NCBI GenBank assembly: GCA_017440045.1
Contig: JAFSIA010000052.1
Span: 1-54,894, forward strand
DNA: 54,894 nt
Reading direction: 5' to 3'
DNA from: Lachnospiraceae bacterium
GTDB lineage: Bacteria; Bacillota; Clostridia; Lachnospirales; Lachnospiraceae
Part shown: piece by piece, positions 34,099 through 42,927 of the stretch
Layout of the letters: each line of letters begins with the position of its first letter
Numbering within the stretch: position 1 is the stretch's first letter
Translations under genes and position numbers: made by a program
The notes under the pieces: model-generated
Told to the model about the DNA's origin: nothing
Seen by the model: only the letters and a program-made list of their open reading frames with translations
Databases searched by the model: none

Positions 34099-35784
34099 TT
34101 ACTCAACCTCCATGATGATTGGAAGAATCATCGGATTTCTCTTAATCTTTCTCCAGAGGTAATCACTAAGTGTTTCCTTTACAACCATCTTAATCTTACC
34201 CCAGTCTGTTATATTTTTGTCTATACAATCAATAACAGCGTCATTTACAGTAGCTCTCGCTTCCTCTAAGAGATTCTCTGCCTCTCTTACATATACAAAT
34301 CCTCTCGATACAATATCAGGACCTGCAAGAAGCTGATTGCTATACTTCTCAAATGTCATAACCACAATAATAATACCGTTCTGTGCAAGGTTCTGTCTGT
34401 CTCTTAATACAATATTTCCGACATCACCTACACCAAGACCATCAACTAATACAGTACCGGCCTGCACTCTTGACTCCTCAACATATGCTTCTGCATTGCT
34501 AAGCTGCAATACATCTCCTGCTGAGAGAATAAAGATATTATCCTTATCTATGCCCATAGATTCAGCAATCTCTGCCTGCCCTCTTAAATGGCGATATTCA
34601 CCATGAAGCGGAATAGAATACTTTGGCTTAACAAGATTATATATAAGCTTAATCTCTTCCTGACATGCGTGACCTGAAACGTGAGCATCCTGGAATATAA
34701 CATTTGCACCAAGCATAGAAAGCTCGTTGATAACCTTTGTAACAGCCTTCTCATTACCAGGAATAGGGCTTGAACTAAAGATAATCGTATCTCCAGGCTT
34801 AATTGTTACTTTCTTGTGAATAGATGCTGCCATTCTCGATAAAGCAGCCATTGACTCACCCTGACTACCGGTTGTTATAAGTACAATCTGCTCGTCAGTA
34901 TAGCTCTTCATCTCCTCAATATCAATCAGGGTTCCCTCAGGAACATTTAAATATCCAAGTTCAGATGCAGTATTGATAATATTAACCATACTGCGTCCCT
35001 CGACAATAACCTTTCTGCCATACTTAGCAGCTGTTAAAATAATCTGTCTAACTCTGTCTACATTAGATGCGAACGTAGCAATAATAATTCTGTGCTTTGT
35101 ATTCTCAGCAAATATATGATCGATTGTCTTACCAACATTTCTCTCTGATGGTGTAAATCCCGGACGAAGTGCGTTTGTACTATCTGCCATAAGGGCAAGG
35201 ACGCCTTTCTTTCCAAGCTCACCAAATCTTGTCAAATCTGTTGTATCGCCAAACATAGGAGTGTAATCAATCTTAAAGTCACCTGTATGGACAATAACAC
35301 CTGCCGGTGTTGTGATAGCTAAACCTGCTGCATCCGCAATACTGTGATTCACTTTTATAAACTCAACCTTAAATGAACCGATGGTAACTGTCTGACCATG
35401 CTTTACAGTTTTCTTCTTAGCAACCTTTTCCAATCCATGCTCTTTGAGCTTTCCATCAATAACACCAAGTGTAAGCTTAGTTCCATATATTGGAGCATTT
35501 ATCTCCTTTAAAACATATGGAAGCGCACCGATATGATCCTCGTGACCATGAGTGATAATAAATGCTTTAACCTTGTCCGCGTTCTCCCTAAGATATGTTA
35601 TATCAGGTATAACAAGGTCGATACCAAGCATATCATCATCAGGGAATGACAAACCGCAATCAACTACAATTATCTCGTCCTCGTACTCAAACACTGTTAT
35701 ATTCATACCAATAGCTTCCAAACCGCCAAGTGGTATAATCTTTATCTTTGTTCTCTCGTCAACTGAAACCTTAGCTGTTCTCAA
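34099..35784 (-). CDS. rnj: Ribonuclease J
   Basis: Zinc-dependent 5'-3' exo- and endoribonuclease of the metallo-beta-lactamase/beta-CASP superfamily, central to mRNA decay and rRNA processing in Firmicutes. About 561 residues. Motifs: LGGLEAIGMN, THGHEDHIGAL, HTGDFKIDYTP, beta-CASP region with TFASNVDR and TGSQGE, HVSGHAC, and PLHGEYRHL. The likely start is TTG at 35784 with GAGG 8 nt upstream. The GTG at 35793 overlaps that ribosome site. It is placed between the DUF1292 gene and the ylbF-like gene. Confidence 0.95.
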   Translation of the reverse strand: MRTAKVSVDERTKIKIIPLGGLEAIGMNITVFEYEDEIIVVDCGLSFPDDDMLGIDLVIPDITYLRENADKVKAFIITHGHEDHIGALPYVLKEINAPIYGTKLTLGVIDGKLKEHGLEKVAKKKTVKHGQTVTIGSFKVEFIKVNHSIADAAGLAITTPAGVIVHTGDFKIDYTPMFGDTTDLTRFGELGKKGVLALMADSTNALRPGFTPSERNVGKTIDHIFAENTKHRIIIATFASNVDRVRQIILTAAKYGRKVIVEGRSMVNIINTASELGYLNVPEGTLIDIEEMKSYTDEQIVLITTGSQGESMAALSRMAASIHKKVTIKPGDTIIFSSSPIPGNEKAVTKVINELSMLGANVIFQDAHVSGHACQEEIKLIYNLVKPKYSIPLHGEYRHLRGQAEIAESMGIDKDNIFILSAGDVLQLSNAEAYVEESRVQAGTVLVDGLGVGDVGNIVLRDRQNLAQNGIIIVVMTFEKYSNQLLAGPDIVSRGFVYVREAENLLEEARATVNDAVIDCIDKNITDWGKIKMVVKETLSDYLWRKIKRNPMILPIIMEVE

Positions 35785-35813
35785 AATATGCACCTCTCTT
35801 ATATATAATTAAT

Positions 35814-36080
35814 TTATTTTTCGATATCTATATCATCCAAAATTTCTGAAAAAATCTTAGAAACAGATTCAAGCTCTGTATCATCTTCCACGATTTCATA
35901 GACAGCCTCTGCATCCTCAGGATTTGATGTATCCTTTAGAATATAAGCGTCTGCCTCCTCATCAGTCTCACTCTCAGTTACTAAAATATAATTTGTACCA
36001 TTAATCTTTGTCTCTTCTACGACAAAAAACTCTACCTCTTCACCGGTATCTTCAATCACAAAACTAATCTTCTCTGCCAT
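35814..36080 (-). CDS. DUF1292 family protein (YrzB-like)
   Basis: 88-residue acidic protein (ISFVIEDTGEEVEFFVVEET pattern) of the DUF1292 family, the YrzB position next to ruvX in Firmicutes. Function unknown. It starts 1 nt after the ruvX stop, with AGAGG upstream, so it is translated in step with ruvX. Confidence 0.85.
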   Translation of the reverse strand: MAEKISFVIEDTGEEVEFFVVEETKINGTNYILVTESETDEEADAYILKDTSNPEDAEAVYEIVEDDTELESVSKIFSEILDDIDIEK

Positions 36081-36081
36081 C

Positions 36082-36516
36082 TTACCTCTTTCCTTCCATT
36101 GCTAATTTGTCTAAGTACCCCTGCAAAATGAAAGTTGCTGCTATACTGTCCACATATTTCTTTCTGTCCTCGCGTCTCACACCAGACTCCATCATCAGTC
36201 TGTCCGCGGCTACTGTAGTCAATCTCTCATCCCACAATATAACTTCAAGCCCTGTTCTTCTCTCCAACATGGCCTTAAATTCCATAGTTTTTTCAGCTCT
36301 CTCCCCAAGAGAACCATCCATATTTTTAGGCAAACCAAGTACAAGCTTATCAACCTCATATTGGCTAATAAGTTCCTCTATCCTAGCCAATGTTCTTCTA
36401 AGCTTGTTTTCCTGCTCTCTTCTAACTATTTCAATTCCTTGCGCAGTAATTAAAAGTGCATCAGACACTGCTACACCAACTGTCTTCGAACCGAAATCAA
36501 GTCCCATTATTCTCAT
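36082..36516 (-). CDS. ruvX: RuvX/YqgF family Holliday junction resolvase-like nuclease
   Basis: 144 residues, RNase H fold. Motif [18 protein letters not shown] with the first catalytic Asp6, then [30 protein letters not shown] and a C-terminal DSIAATFIL acidic site. The family acts as a resolvase and, in E. coli, in 16S rRNA 5' processing. Conserved neighbour of DUF1292 and ireB. Confidence 0.92.
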   Translation of the reverse strand: MRIMGLDFGSKTVGVAVSDALLITAQGIEIVRREQENKLRRTLARIEELISQYEVDKLVLGLPKNMDGSLGERAEKTMEFKAMLERRTGLEVILWDERLTTVAADRLMMESGVRREDRKKYVDSIAATFILQGYLDKLAMEGKR

Positions 36517-36551
36517 ATAAAACCGTTCCTTATATTTTAATAAGTTAAAAT

Positions 36552-36815
36552 CTACTTTAACTTATTTTTAATGTAGTAATGAAGAGCCTCTTCTATAAGT
36601 TCATCTCTCTCTACCTTCATAATCATAACTCTGGCATTGTTGTGTGATGTAATATATGTTGGGTCTCCAGACATTATATATCCTACAATCTGGTTAACCG
36701 GATTATAACCCTTCTCAGATAATGCTTTATAAACATGCTCAAGAACTTGTCCAACCTCAAGCTTTGGCTCCTGTACTGTCTTAAAATATTGTGTGTTATT
36801 ATTTACTTCGCTCAT
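36552..36815 (-). CDS. ireB: IreB family regulatory phosphoprotein (YrzL, DUF965)
   Basis: 87 residues. Contains the family core [36 protein letters not shown] (in part). In Enterococcus, IreB is a substrate of the Ser/Thr kinase IreK and limits cephalosporin resistance; here the role is only by family. ATG at 36815 has AAGGG upstream; a GTG 6 codons earlier is less likely. It sits 35 nt before ruvX and 39 nt after mtaB. Confidence 0.9.
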   Translation of the reverse strand: MSEVNNNTQYFKTVQEPKLEVGQVLEHVYKALSEKGYNPVNQIVGYIMSGDPTYITSHNNARVMIMKVERDELIEEALHYYIKNKLK

Positions 36816-36854
36816 CTTTTTACCCTTCCTCACGCACTTATAGATAATGTAATA

Positions 36855-38183
36855 CTAATACATTTCTTTCATCTTCGCAAGTAAAATTTCATTTTTTATT
36901 GTTTCAATTGTGTGAACATCAACAATCTCATTAATAAGTTTCTCATCACCCTTAAACACAACCTTTGTATATTCCTTTGTGTGACCTACAAGGTATATCT
37001 CTCCATCTATCTGTGTTTCTTCTTCAACTAAAACCTTCACATCTTCATTTACAAAGCTTTTTACATATTTTTCTCTCAAGCTTTCTCCCAATGATATAAG
37101 CTTGTCGCTCCTTACTATCTTAATCTCCTCTTTTATCTGATTTTCCATAGCAGCAGCTTTTGTACCCTGTCTCTTTGAATACTTAAAAATGTGCATCTCT
37201 GCAAACGCCACCTCTGTTAAGAACTCCTCTGTTTTTGAAAATTCTTCCTCCGTCTCACCTGGAAATCCAACAATAACATCAGTAGTTATAGCAGCCTTTG
37301 CAAATACCTTGCGTATCTTTTCACATCTGTCTAAATACTCTTTTGTAGTGTAATGTCTATTCATCCTCTTTAAAGTATCATCACATCCACTTTGCAAAGA
37401 TAAATGAAAATGCGGACAAAACTTCTTCATATCCTTTAACTGCAAAAGAAACTCATCAGTAATAATTCCAGGCTCCAGCGACCCAAGTCTGATACACTCT
37501 ATGCCTTTCACCTCATCAGCCACATTGATAGCATCCATAAGTGTGATTTTATTTTCTTCCGTTGACAAATCCTTGCCATAAGAGCTTAAATGAATACCTG
37601 TAAGTACTACTTCCTTGTAACCACACTGAGCAAGTTTTTCTAATTCTCCCTTTAAATCAGACAAACTTCTGCTTCTTATCCTTCCTCTTGCGTAAGGAAT
37701 GATGCAGTATGTACAAAACTGATTGCATCCATCCTGAATTTTTACAAATGCTCTTGTATGCTCACCTATTGTAGTCATCTTCATCTCATCATAATCACAC
37801 CCTTTGCTAATATCTTCAAGGTAAGTATGATTACTCTCAGACTTATAATATTCCTCTAAAATAGTCACTATATCTGACTTGTTATTATTTCCAACTATTA
37901 TGTCTATGGCTTCATCCTTCTTTAGTTCCTCACCTGCTGCCTGAACATAACAACCCACAGCCACAACTATAGCTTCCGGATTCATCTTCTTTGCTCGGTG
38001 AAGCATCTGTCTTGATTTCCTGTCTGCAATATTTGTAACTGTACATGTATTTATAATATATATGTCGGCTTTTTCATTAAATGACACAATTTCATAGCCA
38101 AATTCTTCCAAAGATTGTCTCATCGCCTCAGTTTCATAAGCATTAACCTTACATCCCAAATTGTGAAGCGCTACTTTACGCAT
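36855..38183 (-). CDS. mtaB: tRNA t6A37 C2-methylthiotransferase MtaB
   Basis: Radical SAM methylthiotransferase that turns t6A37 into ms2t6A37. 442 residues: UPF0004 domain with cluster cysteines in LGCKVNAYE, INTCTV and VGCYVQ; radical SAM motif CNQFCTYCIIPYARGR; C-terminal TRAM domain. The LGCKVN sequence marks the MtaB group rather than MiaB. ATG at 38183 has AAGGGAG upstream; a start 6 codons earlier overlaps it. Divergent from the HPr-like gene. Confidence 0.94.
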   Translation of the reverse strand: MRKVALHNLGCKVNAYETEAMRQSLEEFGYEIVSFNEKADIYIINTCTVTNIADRKSRQMLHRAKKMNPEAIVVAVGCYVQAAGEELKKDEAIDIIVGNNNKSDIVTILEEYYKSESNHTYLEDISKGCDYDEMKMTTIGEHTRAFVKIQDGCNQFCTYCIIPYARGRIRSRSLSDLKGELEKLAQCGYKEVVLTGIHLSSYGKDLSTEENKITLMDAINVADEVKGIECIRLGSLEPGIITDEFLLQLKDMKKFCPHFHLSLQSGCDDTLKRMNRHYTTKEYLDRCEKIRKVFAKAAITTDVIVGFPGETEEEFSKTEEFLTEVAFAEMHIFKYSKRQGTKAAAMENQIKEEIKIVRSDKLISLGESLREKYVKSFVNEDVKVLVEEETQIDGEIYLVGHTKEYTKVVFKGDEKLINEIVDVHTIETIKNEILLAKMKEMY

Positions 38184-38237
38184 AATTATCTCCCTTTTCA
38201 TAATATTTTATAACATTTATTTTTTACATATTATTCA

Positions 38238-38324
38238 TTGACTTTTTTACCAAATAAAGTTAAGATAGTTGCAGATTAGATGATTTTCATCTATCTGAGG
38301 TTTTTCATAATGGAGTTTACCTCA
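38238..38324 (+). promoter_or_regulatory. Promoter and hairpin leader of the HPr-like gene
   Basis: TTGACT (38238-38243), 17-nt spacer, TAAGAT (38261-38266). The predicted transcript begins with a hairpin at 38272-38297: TAGATGA/TCATCTA plus CAGA/TCTG around a one-base bulge, loop TTT. A second possible stem TGAGGT/ACCTCA (38296-38301 with 38319-38324) shares two bases with the first. The roughly 100-nt leader ends in AGGAGGG before the ATG. Confidence 0.6.
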
Positions 38325-38370
38325 AACATACAATTAATTCAAATACTATTTTTACTAGGAGGGTATTTTT

Positions 38371-38607
38371 ATGAAGACAGTTCAGATTTGCTTAAATTCA
38401 ATCGACAAGGTTAAGGCTTTCGTAAACGATATCACAAAGTTTGACACAGATTTTGATTTAGTATCAGGCAGATACGTTATTGATGCAAAGTCTATCATGG
38501 GTATTTTCAGCTTAGACTTATCTAAGCCAATCGATCTTTGCATTCATGCAGATGAGAGCAACATCGATGCTATCCTTGAAGCTTTAAACCCATACATTTG
38601 TCAGTAA
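38371..38607 (+). CDS. HPr-family protein lacking the phosphorylatable histidine (Crh-like)
   Basis: 78 residues with the HPr fold length. The active-site His15 context of HPr is replaced by LNSIDKVK, with no histidine near positions 10-17. The second half keeps the regulatory serine region AKSIMGIFSLDL (Ser41 corresponds to HPr Ser46). It thus cannot take phosphate from PEP via enzyme I, but could be a target of HPr kinase and a co-regulator, as Crh is for CcpA in Bacillus (inference). Strong RBS AGGAGGG 7 nt before the ATG. Single gene with its own promoter and terminator. Confidence 0.8.
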   Translation: MKTVQICLNSIDKVKAFVNDITKFDTDFDLVSGRYVIDAKSIMGIFSLDLSKPIDLCIHADESNIDAILEALNPYICQ

Positions 38608-38622
38608 TAAATGAATAGAATC

Positions 38623-38654
38623 AAAGGCGACACATTATCGTGTCGCCTTTTTTC
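38623..38654. terminator. Bidirectional terminator between the HPr-like gene and thiI
   Basis: Perfect 11-bp stem AAAGGCGACAC/GTGTCGCCTTT (38623-38633 with 38640-38650), 6-nt loop, followed by TTT on the plus strand. It starts 15 nt after the HPr-like stop and lies 10 nt beyond the thiI stop. Confidence 0.85.
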
Positions 38655-38663
38655 GTTATAATC

Positions 38664-39848
38664 TTATTCAACCTCAATGACTTCTACTGTATTTACAGCT
38701 TCCTCTATCATATCATCAATTTTATCGGCAATCTTAAGCTCCGAATGCTTTATCACATTGATATTTGGCTTTGTCACAGGGTGCTTCGCAACAAATGTTG
38801 TACAACAGTCCTCATATGGCTGCGTTGATATATCATATGTGTCAATCTTTATAGAGATATCAACTATATCCTGCTTATCAAAAGCGATAACCGGACGATA
38901 TACAGGTATAGTAGCGTTTTCATCTATAACTGCCAAAGACTGCATAGTCTGGCTTGAAACCTGTCCAATACTCTCTCCTGTCACCAGTCCAAGTGCGCCA
39001 TTCTTTCTTGCAAGCTTCTCTGCAATCTTATACATTACTCGCTTCATTATAATCGTTAGTTCCTCATGAGGACACTTCTCGAAAATATACATCTGTATAT
39101 CTGTAAAATTCACCACATTAAGCTTAATTGTACCGGAAAATGCCGCCACCTTCTTAGCCAGGTCCACAACTTTTTGCTTTGCTCTCTCGGATGTATATGG
39201 TGGTGTATGGAAGTATACTGCTTCTAACTCTACGCCACGCTTAGCAATCATATATCCTGCTACCGGGCTGTCTATTCCACCGGATAATAAAAGCATAGCC
39301 TTTCCAGCTGTTCCAACCGGCATACCACCCGGTCCCGGAATAATCTCCGAATAAATATTAATATGCTTTCTGATTTCAATATTTAACATAACCTTAGGAT
39401 TATGCACATCAACCTTTATCTCTGGGAAAGCATCGAGAAGTGCCTCTCCCATAGCGCAGTTAATCCCCATAGAATCAAGAGGATAATTCTTTCTGGCACG
39501 TCTGGCATTTACTTTAAAGGTTATATTTTTATCGGGATACATCTCATCCATATATGCTATAACCTTTGCCTTTAAGTCCTCAAAGCCCTCATCTTCAATC
39601 TGCACCATTGGACATATTCCAACGACACCAAATACATGTGACAATGCCTTAACCACTTCATCATAGTCGTATTCACTTAATGCATCCACATATATACGTC
39701 CATCCTCCTTGTGAACATTAAACTGTCCCTCAGCTGATTTTTTAAGAGACTTGGCAATATTTGACACAAGGGCATCTTCAAACAAATATCTGTTTTTACC
39801 TTTTACACCAATCTCTGCATACTTTATCAAAAATGACTTAAATTCCAT
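38664..39848 (-). CDS. thiI: tRNA 4-thiouridine synthase ThiI
   Basis: Adenylates U8 of tRNA and transfers sulfur to form 4-thiouridine; in some bacteria also serves thiamine synthesis. 394 residues: N-terminal ferredoxin-like domain and THUMP (about 60-165), then the PP-loop LLSGGIDSPVAG near residue 187. It lacks the C-terminal rhodanese domain of the E. coli protein, as in Bacillus, where a dedicated desulfurase supplies the sulfur. That desulfurase lies immediately upstream (21-nt gap). GGAGG 5 nt before the ATG. Confidence 0.95.
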   Translation of the reverse strand: MEFKSFLIKYAEIGVKGKNRYLFEDALVSNIAKSLKKSAEGQFNVHKEDGRIYVDALSEYDYDEVVKALSHVFGVVGICPMVQIEDEGFEDLKAKVIAYMDEMYPDKNITFKVNARRARKNYPLDSMGINCAMGEALLDAFPEIKVDVHNPKVMLNIEIRKHINIYSEIIPGPGGMPVGTAGKAMLLLSGGIDSPVAGYMIAKRGVELEAVYFHTPPYTSERAKQKVVDLAKKVAAFSGTIKLNVVNFTDIQMYIFEKCPHEELTIIMKRVMYKIAEKLARKNGALGLVTGESIGQVSSQTMQSLAVIDENATIPVYRPVIAFDKQDIVDISIKIDTYDISTQPYEDCCTTFVAKHPVTKPNINVIKHSELKIADKIDDMIEEAVNTVEVIEVE

Positions 39849-39869
39849 ATTTCCTCCATCTACCGCTAA

Positions 39870-41027
39870 CTATCTGCGCTTTGTAAACTTTCTTAAAAGT
39901 TCAATCATACCAGCAACTGTATCTACAGCATAATCAAGCTCTTCTTTAGTCGTGTCATAGCATAAGCTAAATCTGACAGTTGAATCAATTTCATCGTTTG
40001 ACAGCCCTATGCCCTTTAATGTAGCACTTACCGATGGCTTATTTGATGAACATGCTGAGCCTGATGATACATAAATCTGCTTATCCTCAAGAGAATGAAG
40101 CATCACCTCACTTCTTACACCATTAAAGCTGACACTTATAATATGTGGTGCACTTTCCATTCCCTTTTTACTGTTGACTGTAACATTTTCTATGGCAGTG
40201 ACTCTGTCAATAAAGTAATCCTTAAGCTCTACCATCTTTGTCATCTTATCTTCAAAATTCTCATAAGCTTCCTTAGCTGCCAGACCAATACCTGCTATAG
40301 CCGGTACATTCTCTGTACCTGAGCGCATTCCTTTCATCTGACCGCCCCCAAAAATAACAGGCTTAATTTTTACTTTATCAGACACATATAAAAAGCCTGA
40401 ACCCTTTGGTCCATGTATCTTGTGTCCGCTTACAGACATCATATCCACACCCATCTTCTTTGGATGAAGTACAAGCTTTCCAAATGATTGTATGGCATCT
40501 ACATGAAATACCACATTAGGATTAATGGACTTTATAACTTTTGAAATCTCTTCAACAGGCTCTATGGCACCTATTTCATTGTTAACATGCATAATAGAGA
40601 CAAGTATGGTTTCAGGTGTCATTGCCTCCTTTAAAGCCTCCATAGACACGTGTCCCGACTCATCCACCGGCAGGTACGTTACCTGAAAGCCCAAATCTTC
40701 AAGATATTTCATAGTAGCAAGAACTGACGCATGTTCAATAGATGATGTGATAATATGATTACCTGCTCTCTTATTTGCCATTGCACCACCGATTAAAGCC
40801 AAGTTATTTGACTCAGTTCCGCCCGATGTATAAATTATCTCCTTTGGCTCTATTTTCAAGAGCTTAGCTATAATCTCTCTTGATTCCTTTATATATTTTT
40901 CAGCCTCAACACCCTTCATATGAAGAGAGGAAGGATTGCCGTAATCCTCAGTCATCACCTTTACAACCAGGTTTTTGACACTGTCAGAAACCTTTGTTGT
41001 CGCCGAATTATCTAAATATGCTTCCAT
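39870..41027 (-). CDS. Cysteine desulfurase (NifS/IscS family), partner of ThiI
   Basis: PLP enzyme that takes sulfur from cysteine. 385 residues with PLP-binding Lys203 in SVSGHKIHGPKG, His99 in IEHASV, and persulfide-forming Cys326 in SSGSACSSN. Adjacency to a rhodanese-less thiI makes it the likely sulfur donor for s4U, like NifZ in Bacillus. Its ATG overlaps the rsmE stop by one base (TAATG). Confidence 0.94.
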   Translation of the reverse strand: MEAYLDNSATTKVSDSVKNLVVKVMTEDYGNPSSLHMKGVEAEKYIKESREIIAKLLKIEPKEIIYTSGGTESNNLALIGGAMANKRAGNHIITSSIEHASVLATMKYLEDLGFQVTYLPVDESGHVSMEALKEAMTPETILVSIMHVNNEIGAIEPVEEISKVIKSINPNVVFHVDAIQSFGKLVLHPKKMGVDMMSVSGHKIHGPKGSGFLYVSDKVKIKPVIFGGGQMKGMRSGTENVPAIAGIGLAAKEAYENFEDKMTKMVELKDYFIDRVTAIENVTVNSKKGMESAPHIISVSFNGVRSEVMLHSLEDKQIYVSSGSACSSNKPSVSATLKGIGLSNDEIDSTVRFSLCYDTTKEELDYAVDTVAGMIELLRKFTKRR

Positions 41028-41767
41028 TACATTTCCTCTATTCTAAACATAATAACTGACAAAATTGCCAGTCCAGCCGTCTCTGTTCTAAGTATTCTCT
41101 TTCCAAGAGATATTGGTTTTACTCCGTTTTCCATAGCATATGAAATCTCACTATCATCAAAGCCGCCCTCCGGACCAATAAAGATGCCTATCTTCATCCC
41201 CTTGTCCAGCTTAGACAGAATATTTCTGGTCTCTTCCATATCTTTAAAATTCTCATACGGAATAATGCCCAAATCAAACGTCTTTGCGAGATTTATTGCC
41301 TCTTTAAAGCTCATAACCGGCATTACCTCCGGGATAATCACTCTTCTGGACTGCTTTGCCGCACTCTCAGATATGGCCTGCCATCTCTTAAGCTTTGATG
41401 CTTCCTTCTTATCATCAAGCTTTACCACACATCTCTTAGTAGCCACAGGAACGATAGCTTTTGCGCCCAATTCTACTGCCTTTTGTATGATTAGCTCCAT
41501 CTTATCCGACTTAGGCAATCCCTGAAAAAGATATATTTCGCAAGGAAGCTCTGTCCCTGCAAACTCTTCGTTAAGTACTACTGCCACAATCTCATCATCA
41601 CTTATTGACTCGATTTTGCAATAATAGTCCATATCTATTCCATTGCTTATAAGAAGCTCCTCGCCAACCTTCATTCGAAGTACATTCTTTATATGATTTA
41701 CGTCATTGCCCTTTATAGTCACCTTTTCATCTAAAACCTGACTAGGGTCCACAAAAAAATGATGCAT
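41027..41767 (-). CDS. rsmE: 16S rRNA (uracil(1498)-N3)-methyltransferase RsmE
   Basis: 246-residue SPOUT methyltransferase. N-terminal PUA-like domain (HHFFVDPSQV...DVNHIKNVLRMKVG) and a C-terminal knotted SAM domain with IGIFIGPEGGFDDSE and the SLGKRILRTETAGLAIL motif. It follows prmA by 3 nt, a common pairing in Firmicutes, and no strong separate ribosome site is visible, so translation is probably coupled. Confidence 0.95.
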   Translation of the reverse strand: MHHFFVDPSQVLDEKVTIKGNDVNHIKNVLRMKVGEELLISNGIDMDYYCKIESISDDEIVAVVLNEEFAGTELPCEIYLFQGLPKSDKMELIIQKAVELGAKAIVPVATKRCVVKLDDKKEASKLKRWQAISESAAKQSRRVIIPEVMPVMSFKEAINLAKTFDLGIIPYENFKDMEETRNILSKLDKGMKIGIFIGPEGGFDDSEISYAMENGVKPISLGKRILRTETAGLAILSVIMFRIEEM

Positions 41768-41770
41768 CCC

Positions 41771-42727
41771 TTACTTCTTTCTGGCAGTGATAGACGACCA
41801 ATCCTTCTGCCTTGTTATCTCTATTATCTCAAACTCATCCATCGCCTCGATAGCCGCCTTTACTTCCTCTTCCTTTGTATCAATAATACCGGAAGTAATG
41901 TACAAGCCACCCTTCTTTAAATGGGCTGGCACAAGCGGTGTAAGTGGCAATAAAACATCTGCCAAAATATTTGCTGCAACTATATCGTAGCACTCATAAC
42001 CGATTTCATCCTCGATAGCTTTATCCTCCAGGATATTTCCTGTGATAACCTTGCACTTATCCAAAGGAATATTATTAGTTTCAAGATTCTCTCTTGTAGC
42101 CACTGTGGCATTTTCATCAATATCAATACCTACAGCATCTGCTGCCCCCATCTTCAATGCAATAATAGAAAGAATACCGCTACCACATCCAACATCAAGA
42201 ATCTTTGTATCTTCCTTTACGTATTTTTTAAGCTGCTTCATACAAAGCTGTGTTGTCTCATGTAAACCTGTACCAAACGCAATACCTGGATCTATCTCAA
42301 TAAGCATCTTTCCCTCGTACTCAGGCTTTGTCTCCTCCCATGTAGGCTTAATGACAATGCCATCCACCTCAAATGATTTAAAGAACTCCTTCCAGTTATT
42401 TATCCAGTCCTTATCCTCAGTTTCTGACTTAACTATAGAGCCTTCTCCTACATTAGTAAAAAGTCTGAGTTCCTCTAAGCCTTCCTTTATACTAGGCATA
42501 AACTCATCCTCCTTAGAGTCATCCTCCACATAAAAGCTTACATAAGATACACCCTCGTCAATTGGCAATATTGGAAGAAAATCTATAAACATTCTTTTCT
42601 TATCTTCCTCTGTGATACCCACATTATCTTCAATCTCAACTCCATCTATGCCATTCTCTACAAGCATAGCAATAACAAGCTCTGCTGCCTCTGTAGTTGT
42701 CTTAATTCTATACTTTGTCCACTTCAT
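41771..42727 (-). CDS. prmA: Ribosomal protein L11 methyltransferase PrmA
   Basis: Trimethylates ribosomal protein L11. About 318 residues with SAM motif I ILDVGCGSGILSIIALKMGA, VGIDIDENA and the NILADVL motif IVAANILAD; the PGIAFGTGLHETT segment precedes motif I. ATG at 42727 has AAGGAAG upstream; a TTG 6 codons earlier overlaps it. First gene of prmA-rsmE-desulfurase-thiI. Confidence 0.95.
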   Translation of the reverse strand: MKWTKYRIKTTTEAAELVIAMLVENGIDGVEIEDNVGITEEDKKRMFIDFLPILPIDEGVSYVSFYVEDDSKEDEFMPSIKEGLEELRLFTNVGEGSIVKSETEDKDWINNWKEFFKSFEVDGIVIKPTWEETKPEYEGKMLIEIDPGIAFGTGLHETTQLCMKQLKKYVKEDTKILDVGCGSGILSIIALKMGAADAVGIDIDENATVATRENLETNNIPLDKCKVITGNILEDKAIEDEIGYECYDIVAANILADVLLPLTPLVPAHLKKGGLYITSGIIDTKEEEVKAAIEAMDEFEIIEITRQKDWSSITARKK

Positions 42728-42812
42728 AATTTCATCTTCCTTCAATACATATTTTATTATGAAAATCTATAGTTTTATTTCAAGAAATATATAACATATT
42801 ATAGAAAAAAGA

Positions 42813-42837
42813 GCAAGCAGACAATAAATCTGCTTGC
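42813..42837. promoter_or_regulatory. Hairpin in the divergent prmA / zinc-ribbon promoter region
   Basis: Stem GCAAGCAGA/TCTGCTTGC (42813-42821 with 42829-42837) with a 7-nt loop. On the minus strand it is followed by TCTTTTTTC and then TATAAT 8 nt beyond the stem. It could be a terminator against leftward transcription or sit in the prmA leader. On the plus strand its right arm contains the -35 box of the zinc-ribbon gene. Confidence 0.5.
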
Positions 42838-42862
42838 ACTTTACATGTGTAAAATGTAGAAT
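42834..42862 (+). promoter_or_regulatory. Predicted promoter of the plus-strand zinc-ribbon gene
   Basis: TTGCAC (42834-42839), 17-nt spacer, TAGAAT (42857-42862), about 65 nt upstream of the ATG at 42928. Confidence 0.55.
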
Positions 42863-42927
42863 AGTAATGCAGAAAATAGGGATATAAATAATTTAAAATT
42901 AAATACAAAAGTTTAAGGAGGACAATT

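Noticed and set aside
38311-38415. Possible upstream ORF (MEFTSNIQ...) overlapping the HPr-like start
   Set aside because: It has no ribosome site and lies in the leader stem; the downstream ATG has an excellent RBS.
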